This document shows, piece after piece, positions 46,683 through 55,441 of a stretch of 64,000 nt of DNA. Origin of the DNA: F1-80-MAGs062 sp046345315 (GTDB lineage Bacteria; Planctomycetota; Planctomycetia; Planctomycetales; Planctomycetaceae); NCBI GenBank assembly GCA_046345315.1, contig JBKDKA010000217.1:35234-99233 (forward strand). The letters run 5' to 3'. A model generated the notes under the pieces. The model searched no databases. It had not been told where the DNA came from and saw only the letters and a program-made list of their open reading frames with translations. The position numbers and the translations under genes were made by a program. Every line of letters begins with the position of its first letter. Within the stretch, counting starts at the first letter, position 1.

Positions 46683-47963
46683 ATGTGTCGAATCTCGCCG
46701 CTCGTTCTGTTGGCTCTCTTTGGTCTGCCCGCTTTTTCCATCGCGGAGAACTGGCCCGGTTGGCGTGGTCCGCGAGGCGATGGCACGTCGATGGAGACAG
46801 AGATTCCGGTCGAATGGAATGCCGAAACCGGGAAGAACATTGTCCGCAAAATCCCGATACCGGGGACCGGACATTCGTCACCGGTGACGTGGGATGACCG
46901 AGTCTTCCTTGTGAGCTGTCTTGAAGAAACCAATGAACGACTGTTGTTATGCATCAGCCGAACGGATGGCAAGATTCTCTGGCAGAAGACAGTATTCAAG
47001 GCACCACCGGAAACACGCCATCAGCTGAACAGCTTTGCTTCCGCCACACCTGCAGTCGATGGAAAGACCGTTTACGTTTCGTTTCTGGAAGTGGACGGGC
47101 GAGAGATACCGGCACCGAATGTGGGGACACCGCGTCCCGTGACACCCGGGGAAATGCTGGTCGCAGCATACGACTTTGATGGCAACGAACTCTGGAAAGT
47201 AAAACCCGGACCGTTCATCAGTGCTCACGGTTACAGCAGCTCCCCGGTCATCTACCAGGACCTGCTGATCATCAACGGAGATCATGATGGGGAGTCGTAT
47301 CTTGTCGCGCTGCATCGAGCCACGGGAGAGATCGCCTGGAAGATCCCGCGGGAACACAAAATTCGCAGCTACTGCACACCCATCGTTCGGGAAGTTGCCG
47401 GCAAAACTCAGTTGGTCCTTTCCGGCAGTAAGCAGATCGTAGGACTGGATCCGCGGTCCGGAACGCGCATCTGGAACATCGAAGGCCCATCGGAACAGTT
47501 TGTGGCTTCGATGGTGACCGACGGCAATCTCTTTTTTATGGTGGCAGGATTTCCGACACATCACGTCATGGCAATTCGCCCTGACGGAACGGGCGATGTG
47601 ACCGCCACGCATGTGGCATGGCAGAATACAGACGCAAAATGCTTCGTTCCTTCACCGGTACTGACCGGAGACTATCTGTTCGTTGCCGATGACCGAGGCA
47701 CCGTCAATTGCTTTGACAAGAACACTGGCAACCGGCTCTGGCAGAATCGTCTGGGCATGCACTACAGCGCGTCGCTCGTCACGGCCGGGGGACTTGTGTA
47801 TTTCACGGCGGACGACGGTGAGACAGCCGTCGTCCGTCCGGGACCAGAACTCGACGTCCTGCACAAGAACCCGCTCGGTGAATACACATATGCCTCTCCG
47901 GCGGTCTCTGACGGACAAATACTCATTCGTGGCGAGAAGCATCTGTTCGTGATCGGACAATAA
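46683..47963 (+). CDS. Exported PQQ-like beta-propeller protein
   Basis: Predicted 426-aa exported eight-bladed PQQ-like propeller. A signal peptide (LVLLALFGLPAFSIAE) is followed by NWPGWRGPRGDGTS, a hallmark of planctomycete and verrucomicrobial outer-membrane-assembly-type propeller proteins. Blade motifs recur: DGKILWQ, GNELWK, TGEIAWK, SGTRIWNIE, TGNRLWQ. No dehydrogenase active-site residues are apparent. The function is unknown; such proteins are probably periplasmic scaffold or binding proteins. It heads a plus-strand run that continues with an amidohydrolase. Confidence 0.92.
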   Translation: MCRISPLVLLALFGLPAFSIAENWPGWRGPRGDGTSMETEIPVEWNAETGKNIVRKIPIPGTGHSSPVTWDDRVFLVSCLEETNERLLLCISRTDGKILWQKTVFKAPPETRHQLNSFASATPAVDGKTVYVSFLEVDGREIPAPNVGTPRPVTPGEMLVAAYDFDGNELWKVKPGPFISAHGYSSSPVIYQDLLIINGDHDGESYLVALHRATGEIAWKIPREHKIRSYCTPIVREVAGKTQLVLSGSKQIVGLDPRSGTRIWNIEGPSEQFVASMVTDGNLFFMVAGFPTHHVMAIRPDGTGDVTATHVAWQNTDAKCFVPSPVLTGDYLFVADDRGTVNCFDKNTGNRLWQNRLGMHYSASLVTAGGLVYFTADDGETAVVRPGPELDVLHKNPLGEYTYASPAVSDGQILIRGEKHLFVIGQ

Positions 47964-48017
47964 ACTGAAAATCCGTACTGCTCAGCGAATCTATACATTC
48001 CCCGGGAGAAGGTTGCT

Positions 48018-48956
48018 GTGACTGCATCAAACCGCCGACAGTTTTTAGCCGCTGCTCTTGCCGCATCATGGACAGCCAGTCGCGCGACGGCAAACACCGC
48101 TCCTGATCGTCTTCTGATCGATACTCATCTGGAAGTGTGGACCCTCGACGAGAAGTTTCCATTCAACCATCCGGAAGCCGGCAGGACACTCAACGTCACG
48201 ATGGCAGCTCCCATCGAAAATCAGATCGAGCAGATGAAGGACTTCGGTCTGAAGTACGCTGTACTGATCAACCCGCGTTATTTCGGGTGGGACAATTCCT
48301 ATATTGCCCACTGCCTGAAGCTGCGTCCGGATCTATTCGTCGGACATGGGCTCATCAATCCTCTGGACCCACAGGTTGCCGATCGACTCCGGTACTGGAT
48401 GAAGGAGCATGGTTTCCAGGGGATGCGATTCAGTCCGATCTATCATCCGGATTCCACGTGGCTGAATTCGAAAGAACACTATCCTCTCTGGAAAGCAGCC
48501 GAGGAACTTGGTGCCGTTTTCAACTACTACATCGCACCGCATCAGATGCCGATGCTTGAAGACATGGCAGGTCGCTTTCCGGGGGTCAAGATCGTCATTG
48601 ATCATGCCGGCAAACCGGACCTGAAAGCAAAAGACTGCTGGCCGGAATTCAAAAAGATGTTCCGGCTGAAACGATTCCCGCAGGTCTGGATCAGCAACTC
48701 AGAACCGTATGAAATGTCTGAACTGAAAAAGTATCCATACGAGGATACACTGCCGTTCTATAAAGCGATCTATGAGGAGTTCGGAGGCAAACAACTCGTC
48801 TGGGGCACAGGCTACCCTCGACCGCGATGGGAACTTCCCATGGACAAGGAACTGGAGTTCGTCGATCACTACTGCAGTTTCTACAGCACAGAAGATCGTG
48901 ACCTGATGCTTGGCAGGAACGCACTTCAGATCTGGAAGTTTCCCGGGATCTCCTGA
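48018..48956 (+). CDS. Exported amidohydrolase-2 family protein, altered metal site
   Basis: Predicted 312-aa amidohydrolase-2 TIM-barrel protein with a GTG start preceded by GGAGAAGG. The leader NRRQFLAAALAASW is Tat-like. The usual HxH metal motif is changed to DTHLEVW (H37, then Glu at 39), and the barrel-end GSDxP motif reads WGTGYP, so the normal Asp is missing. VIDHAGKPD keeps a His. It may use a metal differently or be metal-free. It is paralogous to the protein at 53353 (shared GWDNSY, GHGLI and GMRFSPIY). Confidence 0.88.
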   Translation: MTASNRRQFLAAALAASWTASRATANTAPDRLLIDTHLEVWTLDEKFPFNHPEAGRTLNVTMAAPIENQIEQMKDFGLKYAVLINPRYFGWDNSYIAHCLKLRPDLFVGHGLINPLDPQVADRLRYWMKEHGFQGMRFSPIYHPDSTWLNSKEHYPLWKAAEELGAVFNYYIAPHQMPMLEDMAGRFPGVKIVIDHAGKPDLKAKDCWPEFKKMFRLKRFPQVWISNSEPYEMSELKKYPYEDTLPFYKAIYEEFGGKQLVWGTGYPRPRWELPMDKELEFVDHYCSFYSTEDRDLMLGRNALQIWKFPGIS

Positions 48957-49164
48957 ATCCGAAGGACGACAGATTGCCGGAAGAGATCGGGGACTCATGG
49001 AACTCACATTGCAGGGATCTCATCGATGCGGAAACTTGCAATGAGATCATGATCTCGTACCATCCGGAATGCTCTTCAGGCTATCACCGCAGGATGTGCC
49101 GACAGTCCGTTCCTGAGCACCGCTGAGTTCAACGTTTCCATTCGCTGATCGGAAGGCTGCCTGC

Positions 49165-51030
49165 ATGAAGACATTCAACCGGCTCGTCCCGTTCTGTCGC
49201 TGTCTGCTGCTGACTTTATTCGTCACATCGCTCGGATTTGCTCTGCATCTTCAGAAGACAGAGGCTCAGGAACACAGAAGCATTCCTGCCCGAGTGCAGG
49301 TGACACTCAGTCAGCCGATGTCGCCGCCCGCGTGGGCGCTCATGGAACGCGAACTCCTCAGATCTCAGACTGCCGCCTGTCGAGAATTCTTCGAGAAGTA
49401 TTTTGACGAACGTGGATTTCTGCTGTGTGTGGAGCGCTGGGGTGGAAATGACGGCCCCGATGACGCTCCCGAGAATGTCGGGGACTGGCCGATTCTCCAT
49501 GCCCTTGGAGGTTCGGAGGAAATCCTGCAGATGTACAAAAAGGCGTGGGAAGGACATCTCCGACAGTACACGCTGGCAAAGACCACAGAGGTTCCGTTCG
49601 CCCGGGACGGGATGTACTACAAAGAGTTTCCAGTCATGATGGACTGGCTCCACAATGGTGAAGGACTGCGAATTTTCAATCTTCAGCCGTTGTCTGATCC
49701 AGCAGACAGTCGCCTGATTCAGCGGACGCGTCGATTCGCCGGCTTCTACATGAACGAAGACCCGGGAGCTCCGAATTATGATTCGAAGCACAAGATCATC
49801 CGCAGTCTTCTGAACGGCAGCCGAGGACCCATGCTTCGTAAGGCCACTGGGCTGGACTGGGCCGGCGATCCGATTGAAGTGGAGAACCGATTCCTCGCGC
49901 TGCATGGTGAACGCAACTATGAGGAAATGATCGCTCACTTCAAGGATTACAACGATGTCGCGGGAGATCATCCTCAGAATCTGAGTGCAACGACACTGGC
50001 GACAAACGCTTACATGCTAACCGGCGACGAGAAGTATCGATCGTGGATTCTTGAGTATGTCGATGCGTGGGTGGAGCGGATCAAAGCGAACAACGGCATT
50101 ATTCCGTCCAATGTCGGTCTTGATGGCGTCATTGGAAGTGCAGCCGGAGGAAAATGGTACGGCGGCGTGTACGGCTGGGGCTTCTCCGTCGTCGTTCCGC
50201 AGACGGGAGAGATCGGAAATCGCAACACGGTCAGCCGAGGTGTCATCGGATTCGGCAATGCACTGCTTCTGACCGGAAAACGGTCCTACGTGGATGCATG
50301 GACGACGATGATGGATACGATCAATTCCAACCGGAAGGTCATCAACGGAAAGACGATGTACCCGCGTATGTACGGCGATGACGGTTGGTACGCGTACACA
50401 GAATCTCCCTGGGCTGAGGGCGCTCTGGAGTGTTACTTCTGGACCTGTTCCGAAAAAGACCGTGCTCGAGTCGGTAGTCATGGCTGGCTGGATTACCTTG
50501 ATGGTCGCAATCCGGGTTACCCGGAAGCTGTGCTGAGATCCGATTTTGAGCGACTGCGGACGATCGTAAAGAAAATGCGGGAGGATCAGAGCACGCCGGA
50601 TACGCGACTCTCTGATAACCCGATGGAATTCAATCCTGCGACAGTGGGTGCTCTTCGTGAGCTCATGATGGCAGGCGTTGATCCCGGAAGAGGCGGTGGG
50701 CCGCTGCACTGTCGAGTCCGCTGGTTCGACCCGGTTCAGCGACGAGCCGGAGTCCCCGACGATGTCGCGGTGCTTGTGGATGGGATGAAGGACGACGAGT
50801 TCTCGCTCACTATTGTGAATCTCAGTCCGACTGCAGAACGAGATGTGGTGATGCAGGGGGGAGCTTACGGCGAGCACCTCCTGACTCAGATCAACGCTGA
50901 CGGAATCGACGTGAAAGTCGACAGTCCGGTCGTTGACATCCGACTTGCCCCTGGCGCGGGACACCGTCTGACCGTAAAGACTCAAAGATACGCCTGTCAG
51001 CCCACTCTGCAGTTTCCCTGGAATCGATAG
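49165..51030 (+). CDS. Exported protein of unknown function, alpha/alpha-toroid-like
   Basis: Predicted 621-aa exported protein. The signal peptide (CLLLTLFVTSLGFALHL) ends near QAQ. The mature part is rich in helices with aromatic- and Gly-rich loops (CVERWGGNDGPDDAPENVGD, LHALGGSEEI, WLHNGEGLRIFNL, ATTLATNAYMLTGDEKYR), as in glycoside-hydrolase-like alpha/alpha barrels. The last about 100 residues look like a beta-domain. I do not recognise a named family or confirmed catalytic residues. It is followed 9 bp later by the enolase-superfamily gene, so the two probably form one unit. Confidence 0.72.
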   Translation: MKTFNRLVPFCRCLLLTLFVTSLGFALHLQKTEAQEHRSIPARVQVTLSQPMSPPAWALMERELLRSQTAACREFFEKYFDERGFLLCVERWGGNDGPDDAPENVGDWPILHALGGSEEILQMYKKAWEGHLRQYTLAKTTEVPFARDGMYYKEFPVMMDWLHNGEGLRIFNLQPLSDPADSRLIQRTRRFAGFYMNEDPGAPNYDSKHKIIRSLLNGSRGPMLRKATGLDWAGDPIEVENRFLALHGERNYEEMIAHFKDYNDVAGDHPQNLSATTLATNAYMLTGDEKYRSWILEYVDAWVERIKANNGIIPSNVGLDGVIGSAAGGKWYGGVYGWGFSVVVPQTGEIGNRNTVSRGVIGFGNALLLTGKRSYVDAWTTMMDTINSNRKVINGKTMYPRMYGDDGWYAYTESPWAEGALECYFWTCSEKDRARVGSHGWLDYLDGRNPGYPEAVLRSDFERLRTIVKKMREDQSTPDTRLSDNPMEFNPATVGALRELMMAGVDPGRGGGPLHCRVRWFDPVQRRAGVPDDVAVLVDGMKDDEFSLTIVNLSPTAERDVVMQGGAYGEHLLTQINADGIDVKVDSPVVDIRLAPGAGHRLTVKTQRYACQPTLQFPWNR

Positions 51031-51039
51031 CGAATCGTT

Positions 51040-52158
51040 ATGCTGATCGACCGGATCGACCTGTTCCATGTTGCAATGCCGCTGATCTATCCGTGGCGAA
51101 CAGCCTACGGAGAAGATGCCGCGATTCATTCGGTCCTATGCCGGATGTCTGTCGGATCCTGCTTCGGCTGGGGCGAAAGTGCTCCCTTTGCGGCGCCCTG
51201 TTACAGCCCGGAATCTGCCGGAGGCGCCTTCGTCACCGCTCGCGACTGGCTCGCGCCGGCGGTGATCGGCAAACGCATTTGCAGCGGTGTTGACCTGCAG
51301 CGAGAGATGCAGATCTTCAAGGGGAATCCCTTTGCCAAAGCCGCTCTGGATACGGCGTGGTGGAGCCTTCATTGTCAGGTCACCGGTCAGACGCTCCCGC
51401 AGGCGATTGGCGCCACACGTACTGAGGTGCAGGTGGGTGCAGATTTCGGTGTGATGGATTCGATCGATGACCTGCTGTCATCAATCGAAGGGGCTGTCTC
51501 AGATCGATTTCCCCGAGTGAAACTGAAGTTCCGTCCGGGATGGGACATTCCGATGCTTCAGGCTGTCCGAAAACGTTTTCCGGATCAGACTTTTCATATC
51601 GACTGCAACAGCGGTTACCGACTTTCTGACGTCAGCCTTTTTCAGCATGTCGATGAATTTCAGCTGGCGATGATTGAACAACCCCTCGCCTACGACGATC
51701 TGCTCGACCATTCCCGGCTTCAGACTCAGATCAGAACGCCGATCTGTCTGGATGAAAGCATCATCTCCAGAGACCGTGTGCGGCAGGCGATTGAGTTGGG
51801 CAGTTGTCGTTACGTCAACATCAAGCCAGGACGAGTCGGCGGACTGACGAATGCCATTGCGATCCACAACGACTGTCAGCTCGCTGGAATTCCCTGCTGG
51901 GTCGGCGGGATGCTGGAAAGCGCCGTTGGTTCTGCTCATTGCGCTTCCCTTGCGATGCTGGATAACTTCACTTACCCCCCGGACATTTTTCCGTCAAGCC
52001 GGTTCTACCGACAGGATCTCGCGGATCCACCTCTGGAACTGCAGAAGGATCGTGACGGAATTCCTTCCATTACGGCACCAGCCATTCTTCCGGAACCCGC
52101 ACCTGATCGTCTGAAGGCGCTGACCATACAGTCCGCAGTCATTCGAAAGAATGACTGA
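51040..52158 (+). CDS. Enolase-superfamily enzyme, o-succinylbenzoate synthase / N-acylamino acid racemase-like
   Basis: Predicted 372-aa cytoplasmic enolase-superfamily enzyme. The active-site set is complete: KxK in VKLKFRPG (K161, K163), metal ligands D188 (HIDCNSGY), E213 (MIEQPL) and D238 (LDESI), and the second base K262 (NIKPGR). GGMLESAVG near the C-terminus is typical. Closest named activities are o-succinylbenzoate synthase (menaquinone synthesis) and N-acylamino acid racemase. No other men genes are in the window, and the neighbours look catabolic, so I give no symbol. Confidence 0.9.
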   Translation: MLIDRIDLFHVAMPLIYPWRTAYGEDAAIHSVLCRMSVGSCFGWGESAPFAAPCYSPESAGGAFVTARDWLAPAVIGKRICSGVDLQREMQIFKGNPFAKAALDTAWWSLHCQVTGQTLPQAIGATRTEVQVGADFGVMDSIDDLLSSIEGAVSDRFPRVKLKFRPGWDIPMLQAVRKRFPDQTFHIDCNSGYRLSDVSLFQHVDEFQLAMIEQPLAYDDLLDHSRLQTQIRTPICLDESIISRDRVRQAIELGSCRYVNIKPGRVGGLTNAIAIHNDCQLAGIPCWVGGMLESAVGSAHCASLAMLDNFTYPPDIFPSSRFYRQDLADPPLELQKDRDGIPSITAPAILPEPAPDRLKALTIQSAVIRKND

Positions 52159-52196
52159 ATCAGAATCCCTCAATCAAAACAGGAAAAACACTGTCA

Positions 52197-53198
52197 ATGA
52201 ATTATCGAAGGCTGGGAAAGAGTGGTGTTCGCGTTTCGACCGTGTGCCTCGGCACCATGATGTTCGGAGGTCAGACCAGCGAAACAGATTCCATTCGGAT
52301 CATTCACAAAGCCATCGATCAGGGAATCAACTTCATTGACACCGCAAACATGTACAACGCGGGGCAGTCGGAAATCGTTGTCGGAAAAGCGATTGCTGAC
52401 CGGCGCGACGATGTCGTGCTGGCAACAAAAGCACGTCAGGTCGTGGGATCCGGACCGAACGATTCCGGGGCAGGGCGACTTCATCTCATGAGGGAGCTCG
52501 ACCGCAGTCTCAAGCGGCTGAATGTGGATGTGATTGACATCTATTACCAGCACGCCCCGGATTTTGACACGCCCATCGAGGAAACTCTTCGAGCATTCGA
52601 CGACATGGTGCGAAGCGGAAAGGTCCGATATATCGCCTGTTCGAACTTCAGAACCTGGAGACTCTGCGAAGCGCTCTGGACCAGTGACCGGCACAATCTT
52701 TCACGTTTCATCTGCGTGCAGCCGCTCTACAACATCGTCAACCGTGACATTGAGGTCGAACTTCTGCCGATGTGTCGTGAATTCGGGATCGGCGTTGTCA
52801 GTTACAGTCCGCTCGCTCGCGGAATTCTGAGCGGAAAGTATCGAACCGGCGAAACATTTCCGGAAGGAAGTCGCGCGGCACGGAAAGACCCGAGAATGCT
52901 TCAGGCGGAGCTGCGAGACGACAGCCTGAAGATTGCTGAGCAGATTCGCCTGCGATGCGAAACGCGTGGCTACAGCTGTTCACAGTTTGCCCTGGCCTGG
53001 TGCCTCGCAAATCCGATACTCACCTCAGTAATCATCGGCCCCAGAACAGAGGAACAGTTTGACGACAACATGCAGTGCCTGAAAATTGAAGTGACGGAGG
53101 AAGACGAGCGGTTTATCGACGAACTCGTTCCTCCCGGTGAGCACAGCGGAAAGGGATTTCAGGACACGGCTTATCCGATCACAGGTCGCGGACGCTGA
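52197..53198 (+). CDS. Aldo/keto reductase
   Basis: Predicted 333-aa aldo/keto reductase. The N-terminus MNYRRLGKSGVRVSTVCLGT is standard. The catalytic residues are in FIDTANMYNAG (Asp, Tyr), VLATKAR (Lys) and YYQHAPDF (His). The C-terminal cofactor loop is SVIIGPRTEEQFDDN. It lies 38 bp after the enolase-superfamily gene. It differs clearly from the reductase at 7921. The substrate is unknown; it could handle an aldehyde or ketone sugar in the same pathway. Confidence 0.94.
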   Translation: MNYRRLGKSGVRVSTVCLGTMMFGGQTSETDSIRIIHKAIDQGINFIDTANMYNAGQSEIVVGKAIADRRDDVVLATKARQVVGSGPNDSGAGRLHLMRELDRSLKRLNVDVIDIYYQHAPDFDTPIEETLRAFDDMVRSGKVRYIACSNFRTWRLCEALWTSDRHNLSRFICVQPLYNIVNRDIEVELLPMCREFGIGVVSYSPLARGILSGKYRTGETFPEGSRAARKDPRMLQAELRDDSLKIAEQIRLRCETRGYSCSQFALAWCLANPILTSVIIGPRTEEQFDDNMQCLKIEVTEEDERFIDELVPPGEHSGKGFQDTAYPITGRGR

Positions 53199-53245
53199 AA
53201 TCACAGCACAACAGTCACAGCACAGGAAAATTAAGAACGCGTCAC

Positions 53246-53325
53246 TGAACCGAGACTGGCTCCCGCCGAGATTCTGAAACCATTGAGAAGCGGTGACTTC
53301 CAGGGGTGCCTGTGCCGGTTTCGTT
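53246..53325. repeat. Dispersed intergenic repeat, copy C (diverged)
   Basis: An 80-bp element sharing the GACTGGCTCCCG (53254) and GGTGCCTGTGCCGGTTTCG (53305) ends with copies A and B but with a different interior. It lies just upstream of the amidohydrolase gene at 53353. Confidence 0.7.
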
Positions 53326-53352
53326 AGAGCCTCTATTTCAGGCAGAAAACTC

Positions 53353-54375
53353 ATGAACAGACCGAGACACATCAGATCAGAGTCTGACAATAGAACGACT
53401 CGACGAACCTTCCTGATCGGTGCAGGGATTGGAACGGCCGCCATGACGTCAGCCATCCAGTCCGCTGCTTCGCAATCGGACAACAGAGTCACATCCGAAG
53501 ACCCCACGAAGAAACACCGATTCGTGATCGACACCCATATGCATGTCTGGGCAGACGATCTGAAAACGTTTCCGTTTGCCCATCCCAACGCAAAGGATTT
53601 CACTGCTCCTGCAATCGCCGCAACTGACAAACTGCTGCTGGAGGAAATGGAACAGTTCGGTGTGACTCAATGCGTCCTCGTTCAGACAATCTATCACGGC
53701 TGGGACAACTCTTATCTGGCCAGATGCATCCGATCGAACCCGACAAAGTTTCGCGGTCATGGTCTGATCGACCCGACAGACCCCGCTGTCGCTGACAAAC
53801 TGGACTACTGGATGAGCGAACATGGTCTGGCGGGAATGCGATTCAGTCCCATCTACTATGAAGGGCGAGACGACTGGATGACGACACAGGCGGCTGTGGA
53901 ACTCTGGAAGCGAGCCGAAAAACTCAAGGCTGTCTTCAATTTCTTCATCAGCACACCACAGTTGCCGCGGCTCGAAGAGATGATCCGACAGTTCCCTGCC
54001 GTGCCGGTGGTCATCGACCATCTGGCGCGTATTGACCTGAAGGCAGCAGACCCTCAAACGGAGTTCCAGAAGCTGCTGAACCTGGCCCGTTATCCTTCCG
54101 TTTACGTGAAGGTCTCGGAACTGTCCGTGCTTTCTCCATCAGCAGAATACCCATGGAAAGACACCTATCCCTGGGTTCGTCAGATGTATGATGCATTCGG
54201 ACCGGACCGTATGCTCTGGGGAACTGGATTTCCGGGAGCGACACGTGCTCAGGCAGGCAGGCCATCACTTTCTGAGGAAATGGCGCTGATCCGAACTGAA
54301 ATTCCTTTTTTCAACGAAGCTGACCGCGAAAAGATACTCGGCGAGAATGCGGCACGACTCTGGAACTTCTCCTGA
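53353..54375 (+). CDS. Exported amidohydrolase-2 family protein, Tat leader
   Basis: Predicted 340-aa amidohydrolase-2 protein. I chose the ATG at 53353, since it begins a twin-arginine leader (TTRRTFLIGAGIGTAAM), although the frame is open to 53293 within the repeat element. HxH is intact (DTHMHVW, H62 and H64) and VVIDHLARID keeps a His, but the final GSD motif reads LWGTGFPG, so the usual Asp is absent. It is paralogous to the protein at 48018. Family members hydrolyse or decarboxylate lactones and aromatic acids; the substrate here is not known. Confidence 0.9.
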   Translation: MNRPRHIRSESDNRTTRRTFLIGAGIGTAAMTSAIQSAASQSDNRVTSEDPTKKHRFVIDTHMHVWADDLKTFPFAHPNAKDFTAPAIAATDKLLLEEMEQFGVTQCVLVQTIYHGWDNSYLARCIRSNPTKFRGHGLIDPTDPAVADKLDYWMSEHGLAGMRFSPIYYEGRDDWMTTQAAVELWKRAEKLKAVFNFFISTPQLPRLEEMIRQFPAVPVVIDHLARIDLKAADPQTEFQKLLNLARYPSVYVKVSELSVLSPSAEYPWKDTYPWVRQMYDAFGPDRMLWGTGFPGATRAQAGRPSLSEEMALIRTEIPFFNEADREKILGENAARLWNFS

Positions 54376-54430
54376 ACACACTCTGATCCTGATGAACAAC
54401 ATCTGACTGAGGCATGCGCACGGAAACGCT

Positions 54431-55372
54431 ATGGACACGGCTCTTCTGAAGTATCTTCGCAGTCCTACATCCGGAAGTCAGCTGGCACTGATTCCAAAGG
54501 AAGCACCGGAGTTTCTCTCCGACGGAATGCAACAGTGGAAAATCATCGAGGGTATTCCTCGGTTCGTCACAGACGAACATCTGGAGAGCTTCGGAAATCA
54601 GTGGACTCGGTTCGAAGTGGCTCATGACGATGAAGACCGCGCAACGTTCGCTGCAAAAACTGGTGTCTGTCTCGAAGAGCTGAGCGGTCAACTGGTCCTG
54701 GACGCCGGATGCGGGGGAGGGCGATACTCAAAAATCTGCAGTGATGCCGGGGCTACAGTCATCGGAGCAGATCACACGCGCGCCGTTGAAAAAGCACGAG
54801 CTCTGTGCAGCGGTTCGTCACAGGCGCATTTTCTTCAGGCTGATCTGAAGCATCTGCCACTGCAACCCGGATCCTTTGACTTCGTTTTCTCGATCGGTGT
54901 GATGCATCATGACGCAGACACGCGAAAAGTCTTCGACGCCGTCGCAAAAATGGTTCGTCCCGGCGGACGCTATTCGGTGTGGCTCTATCGCAGAAACCAG
55001 TGGTGGCAGGAACTCATCAACACCGGCCTGAGGTCACTCACCTCCAGGCTCCCGTCGTCACTACTGATTCCGTTCTGTCATCTGGGTGCAATTCTGGGCG
55101 GGATTCCAGTCATCAATCGAACGCTGAATAAGGTAATCAACTTCAGCGCACACCCTTGTTACGAAAACCGCGTCTGCGACACCTTCGACTGGTGGGCCCC
55201 GAAGTATCAGTACCACCACACCGTTGAGGAACTCAGCTCATGGTTTCGAGACGCGGGGTTCGAGCAGATCAGAGTTCTGCCTCCGGAAAAATCCGGGCGA
55301 ATGTACGACCTTGCCTATGAGAATAATCTGCTCATCGGCAGTGGCGTCAACGTCACGGGGACACGCCGCTGA
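54431..55372 (+). CDS. Class I SAM-dependent methyltransferase with Trm112-like N-terminus
   Basis: Predicted 313-aa methyltransferase. A short N-terminal Trm112-like segment (LKYLRSPTSGSQLALIP, IIEGIPRFV) precedes the Rossmann fold. Motif I is LVLDAGCGGGRYSK, motif II region VIGADH, and the post-I segment FSIGVMHHDADTRKVF. The C-terminal third is a less ordered cap domain. The Trm112-like piece usually accompanies methyltransferases acting on lipids, sugars or tRNA. No sign of the substrate. It lies 55 bp after the amidohydrolase gene. Confidence 0.92.
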   Translation: MDTALLKYLRSPTSGSQLALIPKEAPEFLSDGMQQWKIIEGIPRFVTDEHLESFGNQWTRFEVAHDDEDRATFAAKTGVCLEELSGQLVLDAGCGGGRYSKICSDAGATVIGADHTRAVEKARALCSGSSQAHFLQADLKHLPLQPGSFDFVFSIGVMHHDADTRKVFDAVAKMVRPGGRYSVWLYRRNQWWQELINTGLRSLTSRLPSSLLIPFCHLGAILGGIPVINRTLNKVINFSAHPCYENRVCDTFDWWAPKYQYHHTVEELSSWFRDAGFEQIRVLPPEKSGRMYDLAYENNLLIGSGVNVTGTRR

Positions 55373-55441
55373 ACTCAGCCCAAAGATTCAGTCGGAAGCA
55401 GAACTCCGGAAATACAACCGAACAGTTTCGGCTTCGAGGTT

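Noticed and set aside
53293..53352. Upstream start for the Tat amidohydrolase
   Set aside because: These codons lie within repeat copy C and precede the twin-arginine leader.
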